The notes: a model not told the origin generated them from the letters alone. 7,696 bases of DNA from Pseudomonadota bacterium (GCA_021798395.1 JAJZHS010000109.1:1-7696), one strand, 5' to 3'; positions 1 to 6,218 are shown, counted from the first letter of the stretch. Numbers and translations are program-made.

Positions 1-3000
1 CCGCGGGCGCGGCGGCGTCGTGCAGTTGCGCGTGCCAACGGTCCGCATCGCCGTCCGCGTGCCGATGCGCGGCGAGGAAGCCCTGCAGCGGACACCCGTC
101 CAGCGGGCGTGGGTGCCGGCCGTCGTGCGCGTGCATCTGGCGCCAGTGGTAAGCCAGCGCGCCGGCGCAGGTGCGCAACGGTCCCTGTTCGCTGCAGTCG
201 GGCGCGCGGAACACCGCCAGCCAGTCCGGGAGGTCCGCCGCGGGCAGCGGCGCGGCAAGCGCGCGGCCCTGCGCCAGGTCGGCGCCGAATGCCGCGGCGA
301 CCTCGAGCGTGGCACGGTCGGCGACGCCGTCGACGACCACTTCGTGGCCGAAATCCGCGCCGAACACGACCAGCGAGCCGATCAGCGCGACGGTCTGCAG
401 CGGATTGGCGCCCAGCCGTCCGAGCAGGTGGCGGTCGATCCGGATCGCATCGAGCCGCAGTTCGGGAAGCCGATCGAGGCTGCCGGCGCCGACGTCCGCT
501 GCCAGGCGCAGACCCAGTGCGCGCAAGCGCGCGAGCGCCACGCCGTGGGCGTCGGTGTCGAATTCGGCGCTCGGCGCGACATCCAGCGTCACGCGGGACG
601 GCGCAATGGCGTGGCGCCGAAGCAGCTCGCCGATCCACGACGCGCAGTCGGCATCGAGCAGGCTCGGCGCCGGCAGCGCGATTTGCAGGTCGACGCGCAG
701 GCCGCGCGCGTCCCAGTCACCCAGGGCCTGCGCCGCCTGTTCCAGTCCGATGCGGAACACGCGATCGAGTTCGACGTCGCCCAGAGTGGGCAGGAACAGA
801 TCCGGGTCGACTTCCCGGCCGTCGTCGGCACGCAGCCGCGCCAGCGCCTCGACCCGTCGCACGCCGCCGTCGCGCAGGTCGACGATCGGTTGCACGACGG
901 TGTCGAGCCCGCCGCCGAACAGCCGTCTGCGGTACGCCACGGTCTCGTCCCGGGAGACCGCGGGCTCGATCGCGGAGCCGCCGCAGTGGGCCCAGATCGA
1001 CTCGAGCCGGTTCTGGACCCCTTCGACCCACGGCAGCAGCCACGGCGCGGCGAACTGCGCGCGCTGGGCGCCGAACAACGCCAGCACGCCGATGACCTGC
1101 GCGTCGCGGGCGCCGAACGGGATCGTGATTTCTCTGCGAATGCCCACGCCCAGGCCGGCGTCGCGCCACGGGCCCACGCGCGGGTCGTCGGCCCAGGAAT
1201 CAATGCGCTGGACCTGCTGGCTGTGCCAGGCCTGGGCGATCGCGCCGCGGCCGCGCGGCGAAGCCGGGTCGAGCGTCGGCGCGCCGCCGGCGCCGAACAG
1301 CGCGGTGGCGATGTCGCCGGCCCCCGCGCAGCGCTCGAGCACCAGCGTGCCGCCGCGATCCGGCCGCAGCAGCGCCGCAGCGACGATTCCAGGCAGCGCT
1401 CCGATGGAGTCGAGCTCGCGGCGCAGCGCGTCGGGCCAGCGAACTCCGACCGGCGGATGCGGCCTGGAAAACGCGCTGAGGTAGGCCTGGGTGACTTCCT
1501 CGCCGGCGGCGAACTGCGCCTGCAGTTCGTCGCGCAGCCTGGACTCGAGCAACTGCAGCAGCGCGCTGCGGCGACTCGATGCCAGGCGCAGCGCGGCGAT
1601 GCGCTCGGCCAGCAGGGTGCGGTACTGCACGGCCGCGCGCGCCAGCATCGACCCGCTGACGCCGCCGAGGGCATGGATGACGCCGACTTTGCGCGCCCGC
1701 TGCAACAGGGTTTCGCGCGTGGTGTCCGGGGCGACGATGGTGTCCAGATACGCGCGCTGGCGTCGCTCCAGCGCAGTGCGTCGTTCGGCGTCGCGCGGCA
1801 GCGGCGCGCCCGCGTCGCAGGGCAGGTCGGCGCAGAATCCGGCGGCAAAAGCTGCGTTGAACCGGGCCAGCCACGCCGCGTGCTCGCCGAGCAGCGCGGC
1901 AGCCTCGGTGCCGTAGGGCTGAGGCGCCGGGTGCGGCGCATCCGCGGCGCCGTCGCCGACTCCGATCTGCCACCAGGTGCGCCGCGTCGCCTTGCGCTGC
2001 TTGAGCTGGTACATCGCGGCGTCGGCCTGGCGCAGCAGCGTGTCCGGGTCGTCGCCGTCGAGCGGGAAACGCGCCACGCCGAGGGTCAAGCCGACCTGCG
2101 CCTCGGCGTGCGTGGGCAGGCGCACGGGCGCGACGGTCGCGGCATGCAGGCGCTCGAACACGGCGCCGAGCTGCGCCGTGGCCCGCGCCGGGTCGATGTC
2201 CTCGATGACGACGACGAATTCGTCGCCACCGAGCCGCCCGATCAGCTCGCCTCCGCGCAACTGCTCGTCCCAGCGCCGCGCCAGTTCGCGCAGCAACGCG
2301 TCGCCGGCGTCGTGGCCGTGGTCGTCGTTGACTTGCTTGAAACCATCGAGGTCGAGGTACCCCACCGCGACCAGCGTCCCGCTGCGCCGCGCGCGTGCCA
2401 GCGCATCCTGCAGGTGCTGGTTCAGCGCCAATCGGTTCGGCAGCCCCGTCAGTGCGTCGTGCAGCGACTGCCGCGCAGCGCGGGCGTGCAGGCGCGAGAG
2501 TTCGATGAACGTGCCTTCGATGCGCCGCGCGGCCAGCACGAGGAAGCCGAAGTACAGCAGCGCGAGCATGCCGACCGGCTGCAGCATCGGCACGCCCGAC
2601 ACCAGCAGCCGCGCGCAGCATGCCGTCGCCGGCGGTACGGTGAACAACAGCGCCGACCAGGCGTCGGCCGACTGCTGGGCCACGCCGGCGCCACACACCG
2701 CGGCGATCACCGCAGCGATCAGCAGTTCGTCGAACGGCGTCAACGCCGACGGCAGCAGCGGCAGCAGCGCCCAGCTCCCGCCCAGCGCCAGCGCGCTGGC
2801 GCGCAGCCGCTGCAGCCACTGCACCGCATGCGCTCCGGCGCGCGCGTCGCGGCGCGCGCCAAGCCACGTCAACAGGCGTGCCAGATGTGCCAGCAGCAGC
2901 GCGGCGAACCAGACCCACAGCAACGCGGCCGGCGCCTGCGCGCGCAGCTCCCAGGCCACCACGGCGGCCGGCAGCGCGCTGCCGGCGATGCCGATCGGAA

Positions 3001-3121
3001 TGGTGCGCAGCAGCGAGGCACTCTGGTCGAACGCGGTGTCGCCTCCGGCTTCCGACGGTATCGAAGGATCCAGGCGCGAAGAAGCGAACGCGGGGGATTC
3101 GGAGGGCATCGACTGCGGCAT
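1..3121 (-). CDS. Protein B: membrane GGDEF / globin-like / GAF / degenerate-EAL c-di-GMP protein (3' end outside window)
   Basis: At least 1040 residues are visible and no stop is reached at the left edge. Residues 42-199 hold about six hydrophobic helices (near 42-58, 66-86, 107-124, 132-149, 156-174, 183-199), so this is an inner-membrane protein. A GGDEF diguanylate cyclase domain follows (about 222-375), with DALTGLPNR at 222, DLDGFKQVND at 257 and an intact GGDEF at 298-302. The inhibitory I-site position reads RGGE (289-292) instead of RxxD. A globin-coupled-sensor-like helical region (about 395-545) carries GVIHALGG with His483 at the expected proximal-His position. A GAF-like domain (about 558-712) is followed by an EAL domain from E758. 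The EAL motif itself is present, but the other catalytic positions are A815, D847, A875/D876, R894 and D931, so phosphodiesterase activity is unlikely; Q951 is kept. The tail has H992, C1010, H1030 and H1034. I chose ATG 3119-3121. GTG 3152-3154, with AAAAGG 7 bases upstream, is a serious alternative. It is probably transcribed after gene A. Confidence 0.9.
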   Translation of the reverse strand, partial: MPQSMPSESPAFASSRLDPSIPSEAGGDTAFDQSASLLRTIPIGIAGSALPAAVVAWELRAQAPAALLWVWFAALLLAHLARLLTWLGARRDARAGAHAVQWLQRLRASALALGGSWALLPLLPSALTPFDELLIAAVIAAVCGAGVAQQSADAWSALLFTVPPATACCARLLVSGVPMLQPVGMLALLYFGFLVLAARRIEGTFIELSRLHARAARQSLHDALTGLPNRLALNQHLQDALARARRSGTLVAVGYLDLDGFKQVNDDHGHDAGDALLRELARRWDEQLRGGELIGRLGGDEFVVVIEDIDPARATAQLGAVFERLHAATVAPVRLPTHAEAQVGLTLGVARFPLDGDDPDTLLRQADAAMYQLKQRKATRRTWWQIGVGDGAADAPHPAPQPYGTEAAALLGEHAAWLARFNAAFAAGFCADLPCDAGAPLPRDAERRTALERRQRAYLDTIVAPDTTRETLLQRARKVGVIHALGGVSGSMLARAAVQYRTLLAERIAALRLASSRRSALLQLLESRLRDELQAQFAAGEEVTQAYLSAFSRPHPPVGVRWPDALRRELDSIGALPGIVAAALLRPDRGGTLVLERCAGAGDIATALFGAGGAPTLDPASPRGRGAIAQAWHSQQVQRIDSWADDPRVGPWRDAGLGVGIRREITIPFGARDAQVIGVLALFGAQRAQFAAPWLLPWVEGVQNRLESIWAHCGGSAIEPAVSRDETVAYRRRLFGGGLDTVVQPIVDLRDGGVRRVEALARLRADDGREVDPDLFLPTLGDVELDRVFRIGLEQAAQALGDWDARGLRVDLQIALPAPSLLDADCASWIGELLRRHAIAPSRVTLDVAPSAEFDTDAHGVALARLRALGLRLAADVGAGSLDRLPELRLDAIRIDRHLLGRLGANPLQTVALIGSLVVFGADFGHEVVVDGVADRATLEVAAAFGADLAQGRALAAPLPAADLPDWLAVFRAPDCSEQGPLRTCAGALAYHWRQMHAHDGRHPRPLDGCPLQGFLAAHRHADGDADRWHAQLHDAAAPA

Positions 3122-3247
3122 CGAGGACGGTTGCGGACCGCCACGATAGCGCACCAGGGGGCCTTTTCGAGCGGCGCCCGCGGCGCAATCGCCACCCGAG
3201 GGCGCGCGCCGTCATGTTCGCGAACAGGCCCGCGCGCAGGCCCGCGT
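3122..3247. other. Intergenic region between genes A and B
   Basis: This 126-base gap has no gene. On the minus strand it starts with two copies of GCGGGCCTG separated by CGC, followed by a 12-base palindrome at 3214-3225. The segment next to gene B contains AAAAGG and an in-frame GTG (3152-3154), which may be the real start of B. A weak TATCGT at about 3142-3147 could be a -10 element with no good -35 partner. I see no hairpin plus T-run terminator, so A and B could be co-transcribed. Confidence 0.5.
3214..3225. promoter_or_regulatory. 12-base perfect palindrome between genes A and B
   Basis: TGTTCGCGAACA is a perfect inverted repeat without a spacer, located 23 bases past the stop of gene A and about 90 bases before the ATG of gene B. 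Its AT-containing arms stand out in the surrounding GC-rich sequence, so it is a candidate site for a dimeric regulator. It does not match the E. coli LexA pattern CTGT-N8-ACAG. Chance occurrence cannot be excluded from one sequence. Confidence 0.3.
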
Positions 3248-5287
3248 TCAAGCCTGCGCGATCGCGCGCACCAGCCAGTCGCTGAGCTTCTGGCCGGCCT
3301 CGCCGACGTCGTCGCCTTCGCCGGCAAGAACACGGGCGTGCCACTCGGCCGCCGCCGCATCGTGCGGCGCCCAGTTGCGCAGGAACGCCGTCAGCGGCGA
3401 GCTGGCGAGCTCGGTGCGCGGCTTCGGAATGCGCATGATGCGGATGTGGCGCCAGTGGTAGGCGAGCGCGCCGATCGCCGTGCGGATGTCGCCGGTGGCC
3501 GGGCGCGGGCGGTAGCCGTGCAGCCAGGCGGTCGCCTGCGGCAGCGACATCGGTCGGCACAGGCCGTAGCCCTGGCCCAGCGTCGCGCCCAGGGCGGCGA
3601 CCGCTTCGATCAGCGCGTCGTCCTCCAGGCCTTCGACGATCACCTCGCGATTGAAGTCGCGCGCCATCTGGATCAGCGAACCGATCAGGCCGATGACCTG
3701 CGCCGGATTCGAGCGCACGGCGCCGAGCAGGCCCTGGTCGATCTTGATCACGTCGAACGGCAGCCGCGACAGTCGCTCCAGGCTGCTGTAGCCCGAGCCC
3801 AGGTCGTCCATCGACAGCTTGGTGCCGAGCCGGGTCAGCTGCGCGATGTTGTCGCGTTCGACCGCCGAGTCGAGCCCCTGGCTCTCGAGCAGTTCGATGC
3901 GCAGGCGGTGCGCGGCGACGCCGTGGCGGTCCAGCGCGTCGCGCACCCAGCGCGGGCAATCGGCGTCGAGCAGGGTCGACGGCGCCATGTTGATCGACAC
4001 GCTCAAGTGCGGCAGCGCGGATTGCGCGCGCAGCCAACCCAGGGCCTGCGCGAGCCCCGCGCGGAACAACTGGTCGAGTTCGACGTTGCCCAGCAGCGGA
4101 AGAAAGCGTCCGGGAGGCACCAGGGTGCCGTCGGGCATGCGCAGCCGCGCCAGCGCTTCCATCGAGTGGAGCGTTCCGCTGGGCAGGTGAATCACCGGCT
4201 GCACGTGCATCTCGAGGCCGCCGGAGAAGATCTGCTGCCGGTACGCCGCGGCCAGGTCCTGCGGCAATGCGTACACGTGGCTGGCTCCGCAATGCTGCCA
4301 GTTCTGTTCCCAGCGGCGCTGCAATCCGCGCCCGAACTCCTGGATCCAGCCCGATTCGAACTGGTTCGGATACGCGCCGTACAGGTACACGCAGGCCACG
4401 ACGTGGCGCTCGTGGTCGAGCACCGGAAGCGCGTAGGTCGACTGCACCGCCAGGCGGGTCGCGGTCTCGGCCCAGTAGCTCAGCCGCGGGTCGTCGGCGT
4501 AGTTCGGCGTGCTCTGCGGCTGCATGGTTCGCCAGGCCAGCGCGACCAACCCTTGCCCGCGCGGCGTCGCCGGGTCGATCACCACGCTGGTGGCGCGCCC
4601 TTGCATCACCTCGGCGATCGCGCGCGCGCCGGGCCCCGCGCTGGACTCGACGGTCAGCACCCCGTCCTGGTTCATGCGCAACAGCAAGGCGGCGCGGATT
4701 CCGGGCAGCGCGCCCAGCACGCGCAGCTCGGCGGCGGCCATTTCGATCCACGGAGTTCCCGGATCAACGAAGGGCCGCGACAGCGCGCGGAAATAACTCG
4801 CCGTGACCCGCTCGAACGCCTCGGTCTGCCGCTGCAGATCGGCGTCCAGCCGCTGTTCGACGCGCTGGAGCAGTGCGTAACGCTGCGCCGCGTCGAGCAC
4901 GCTGCGCTCGAGCACCGCGAACAGCACCCTCCGGTGCAACGCCTGCATGCGCACCAGCAGCGGTCCGCTGGCTCCGATCAGCGCCAGGGTGCGCCCGATC
5001 GCGTCGGCGTGGCGCAGCAACTGGCGGTCGCGCGGAAGCGGCGAAAGCAGCAGTTTCAGGTGCGCCGCCTGGCGCTCCTTGAGCGCGCGCAGCGCGACCG
5101 TGCCCAGCGCGGCGAAGTGTCCATCGGGTTGCGCAGTCGCGTCCCGGTAGAAGGCGTCCAGCGACGCGTCGCCGAGTGCGGCGACCTCGGACGCGAGCAA
5201 CTGCAGCAGTTCCGGCTCGTCGGCTTCGTCGCCGGCCGGCGCGTGCGCGGACGCCGCGGACGCAGCAGCCCGCTCAGGCCTCGGCAT
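3248..5287 (-). CDS. Protein A: cytoplasmic globin-like / GAF / EAL c-di-GMP phosphodiesterase
   Basis: This 679-residue protein has no signal peptide or membrane helix, so it should be cytoplasmic. Residues 25-170 resemble a globin-coupled sensor fold, with LKERQAAHL at 69-77 and AIGRTLALIG at 96-105. The position expected for the proximal haem His is Leu101, so haem binding by the usual residue is doubtful. A GAF-like domain follows (about 177-335). The EAL phosphodiesterase domain (about 345-600) has all the expected residues: E377 (EAL), N433, E465, D494/D495 (DDLGSGYSSL), K515 (KID), E552 (EGLE) and Q572. It should hydrolyse c-di-GMP to pGpG using Mg or Mn ions. The tail (about 605-679) matches that of protein B but has Ser in place of the Cys and lacks the last His. 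The frame is open up to a TTG at 5419. I chose ATG 5285-5287 because the upstream translation is Arg/Cys-rich and looks like a shadow frame; no strong Shine-Dalgarno precedes the ATG. Confidence 0.93.
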   Translation of the reverse strand: MPRPERAAASAASAHAPAGDEADEPELLQLLASEVAALGDASLDAFYRDATAQPDGHFAALGTVALRALKERQAAHLKLLLSPLPRDRQLLRHADAIGRTLALIGASGPLLVRMQALHRRVLFAVLERSVLDAAQRYALLQRVEQRLDADLQRQTEAFERVTASYFRALSRPFVDPGTPWIEMAAAELRVLGALPGIRAALLLRMNQDGVLTVESSAGPGARAIAEVMQGRATSVVIDPATPRGQGLVALAWRTMQPQSTPNYADDPRLSYWAETATRLAVQSTYALPVLDHERHVVACVYLYGAYPNQFESGWIQEFGRGLQRRWEQNWQHCGASHVYALPQDLAAAYRQQIFSGGLEMHVQPVIHLPSGTLHSMEALARLRMPDGTLVPPGRFLPLLGNVELDQLFRAGLAQALGWLRAQSALPHLSVSINMAPSTLLDADCPRWVRDALDRHGVAAHRLRIELLESQGLDSAVERDNIAQLTRLGTKLSMDDLGSGYSSLERLSRLPFDVIKIDQGLLGAVRSNPAQVIGLIGSLIQMARDFNREVIVEGLEDDALIEAVAALGATLGQGYGLCRPMSLPQATAWLHGYRPRPATGDIRTAIGALAYHWRHIRIMRIPKPRTELASSPLTAFLRNWAPHDAAAAEWHARVLAGEGDDVGEAGQKLSDWLVRAIAQA

Positions 5288-5390
5288 CGGCGTGGTCCGG
5301 CAGGCCGATGCCCGGCGCGGCGCCCAACGACGCGCGCCGGAATTCGCTGACGCGATGACGCTGAAGGGTCTCGGTGGGCACGATCGGCAC
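5274..5390 (-). CDS. Possible 38-residue leader ORF overlapping the start of gene A
   Basis: A short ORF starts at GTG 5388-5390 (or GTG 5379-5381) and ends at TGA 5274-5276. It overlaps the ATG of gene A by 14 bases within ATGCCGAGGCCTGA. Its translation begins VPIVPTETLQRHRVSEF and its third codon positions are mostly G or C, as in the real genes here. No Shine-Dalgarno site precedes it. It could be a leader peptide coupled to translation of A, the displaced true N-terminus of A after a frameshift, or chance in GC-rich DNA. I do not recognise the peptide. Confidence 0.25.
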   Translation of the reverse strand: MPIVPTETLQRHRVSEFRRASLGAAPGIGLPDHADAEA

Positions 5391-5498
5391 CGCTTGCGGC
5401 AAGTCTGCGACAGCCCCAAAGCTTAAGGCCGACTCCGGCCCAGGGCAAGCGCGCGCCGGCGCCGGCGGCTGCGCTCGATCCGTTTCGCGGCCCGCGGC
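5288..5498. other. Intergenic region between dps and gene A
   Basis: This 211-base gap follows the stop of dps. On the minus strand it contains a 14-base perfect palindrome CGCCGGCGCCGGCG (5454-5467), then a 5-bp hairpin GGCCG-GAGT-CGGCC (5427-5440) followed by TTAAGCTTT. The hairpin and T-rich tail could act as a weak terminator for dps, but the same bases overlap a possible promoter for gene A. The part nearest gene A holds a possible 38-codon ORF. No other gene is visible. Confidence 0.5.
5420..5448 (-). promoter_or_regulatory. Possible sigma-70 type promoter for gene A
   Basis: On the minus strand TTGCCC (5443-5448) lies 17 bases upstream of TAAGCT (5420-5425). They match the consensus at four and three positions, so the call rests mainly on correct spacing and on the locally AT-rich TTAAGCTTT. 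Transcription would start near 5413, giving a leader of about 125 bases before the ATG of gene A, or about 23 bases before the GTG of the small leader ORF. Confidence 0.3.
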
Positions 5499-6011
5499 TC
5501 AGTCCTCGAGCAGCGACCGCAGCATCCATGCGGCCTTCTCGTGCACTTCCATGCGCCGGGTCAGCAGATCCGCGCTCGGCTGGTCGTTCGCGCCCTCGGC
5601 CACGGTGAACGCCGTGCGCGCGGTTTTCGCCACCGCCTCGTTGCCGTCGACCAGGATGCGGACCATTCCGGTGGCCTTCGGCGGCGCCGAAGGCACGTCG
5701 GGCAGCGAGCCGAGTGCGGCGAACGCGCCGTAGGAGCCGGGGACCGCGTACCCGAGCGCGCGCACCCGTTCGGCGATCGGATCGACCGCGTTCCACAGCT
5801 CGGTGTACTGGGCCATGAACATCGCGTGCAGGGTATTGAACATCGGGCCGGTGACGTTCCAGTGGAAATTGTGCGTCGTCAGGTACAGGGTGTAGGTGTC
5901 GGCGAGCAGCGCGCTGAGCGCCCGCGCGATGGCCTCGCGCTGGGCGTCGGCGATGCCGATGCGCACCGGCGAGGGCGAAGCGAGCAAAGGAAACGGATCG
6001 GGATGTGCCAT
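5499..6011 (-). CDS. dps: Dps family ferritin-like iron-storage and DNA-protection protein
   Basis: This 170-residue protein is a member of the Dps/miniferritin family, whose dodecamers oxidise Fe(II) with peroxide and store the iron, protecting DNA from hydroxyl radicals. The family signature HNFHWNVTGPMFNTLH is at 47-62, followed by VDPIAERVRALG at 76-87. Aligned by spacing to E. coli Dps, the ferroxidase ligands are H50, H62, D77 and E81, while the position normally Asp or Glu is Met66. The N-terminal tail is short and poor in Lys/Arg, so DNA binding of the E. coli type is not assured. The start is fixed by a strong AGGAGGT site 8 bases upstream of ATG 6009-6011. The frame stays open upstream to about 6407, but that extension is low-complexity and unlike the family. 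The gene diverges from the kinase gene and lies upstream of the c-di-GMP genes. Confidence 0.96.
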   Translation of the reverse strand: MAHPDPFPLLASPSPVRIGIADAQREAIARALSALLADTYTLYLTTHNFHWNVTGPMFNTLHAMFMAQYTELWNAVDPIAERVRALGYAVPGSYGAFAALGSLPDVPSAPPKATGMVRILVDGNEAVAKTARTAFTVAEGANDQPSADLLTRRMEVHEKAAWMLRSLLED

Positions 6012-6019
6012 GGTTCCAA

Positions 6020-6026
6020 ACCTCCT
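6020..6026 (-). promoter_or_regulatory. Ribosome binding site of dps
   Basis: The minus strand reads AGGAGGT, close to the perfect anti-16S complement, 8 bases before ATG 6009-6011. It decides the dps start against the longer open frame and suggests efficient translation. Confidence 0.85.
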
Positions 6027-6041
6027 GTTCAGGCCCGGTCG

Positions 6042-6062
6042 AATCGGCCAGAGCCGATTATC
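6042..6062 (-). promoter_or_regulatory. dps promoter -10 box overlapping an 18-base operator-like palindrome
   Basis: On the minus strand GATAAT (6057-6062) matches the TATAAT consensus at five of six positions, and lies about 45 bases upstream of the dps ATG. It overlaps the perfect 7-bp inverted repeat AATCGGC-N4-GCCGATT (6042-6059), which would extend from the -10 box over the start site near 6050. A repressor bound there would block transcription; alternatively the repeat could form a small hairpin at the 5' end of the mRNA. No clear -35 TTGACA lies at 16-18 bases, so an activator may be needed. No OxyR-type ATAG-N7-CTAT series is evident. Confidence 0.5.
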
Positions 6063-6078
6063 GACGCGTGCATGCGTC
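6063..6078. repeat. Short inverted repeat upstream of the dps -10 box
   Basis: GACGC-N6-GCGTC is a perfect 5-bp inverted repeat lying in the spacer upstream of the dps -10 hexamer. With the adjacent palindrome at 6042-6059 it forms two back-to-back dyads over the core promoter, which may be regulator sites. Short GC-rich dyads are common by chance in DNA of this composition. Confidence 0.25.
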
Positions 6079-6120
6079 CCTGGACCGGGCGCGGGAAAAG
6101 GCGCCCCGGCGGCAGCGCAC

Positions 6121-6134
6121 GATCGGCGTCGATC
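6121..6134. repeat. Inverted repeat GATCG-N4-CGATC in the dps-kinase intergenic region
   Basis: A perfect 5-bp dyad with a 4-base spacer lies about midway between the divergent dps and kinase starts, 110 bases from the dps ATG and 95 from the kinase ATG. It could bind a regulator acting on either gene. Support is the symmetry alone. Confidence 0.2.
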
Positions 6135-6191
6135 ACGTCGTCCCCCGGAGATCATGGACGCGCGGCGGGCGGGACGCCAGAATGCCGGTGG

Positions 6192-6211
6192 CGCGGCGCG
6201 CACACGCCGCG
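6192..6211 (+). promoter_or_regulatory. Stem-loop just upstream of the kinase ribosome binding site
   Basis: CGCGGCG-N6-CGCCGCG is a perfect 7-bp GC-only stem with a 6-base loop, ending two bases before the GGAGG of the kinase gene. If it is in the transcript, it would sit beside the ribosome binding site and could affect initiation. No T-run follows, so it is not a terminator. Confidence 0.3.
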
Positions 6212-6213
6212 AC

Positions 6214-6218
6214 GGAGG
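6214..6218 (+). promoter_or_regulatory. Ribosome binding site of the kinase gene
   Basis: GGAGG lies 10 bases before ATG 6229-6231. The spacing is slightly long but acceptable, and it supports this start for the APH-like/P-loop protein. A possible promoter further upstream (TGGACG, 17-base spacer, CAGAAT at about 6179-6184) is too weak to list separately. Confidence 0.7.

Noticed and set aside
3211..3228. LexA-type operator in the A-B gap
   Set aside because: The palindrome gives CTGT on one side but lacks the matching ACAG at the N8 distance, and GTTC/GAAC are in the wrong order for the Bacillus-type box.
1200..4751. A minus-strand frame open for 1183 codons across both genes
   Set aside because: It is out of frame with the EAL and GGDEF motifs, crosses the real stop of gene A, and is almost entirely Arg, Ala and Pro. 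It is a shadow frame.
20..5350. A plus-strand frame open for 1776 codons opposite genes A and B
   Set aside because: It uses the same codon register as the two minus-strand genes, so absence of stops follows from their GC-rich codon use. Its translation is Arg/Gln/Ala-rich low complexity with no domain, whereas the minus strand gives clear GGDEF, GAF and EAL motifs.
5288..5419. Extension of protein A to the TTG at 5417-5419
   Set aside because: The added 44 residues are Arg/Cys-rich and unlike a protein N-terminus, TTG is a rare start, and no ribosome binding site precedes it.
5420..5467. Rho-independent terminator after dps
   Set aside because: The hairpin GGCCG-N4-CGGCC has only a 5-bp stem and its T tract is interrupted (TTAAGCTTT). 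It overlaps a possible promoter, so it is mentioned only as a weak possibility.
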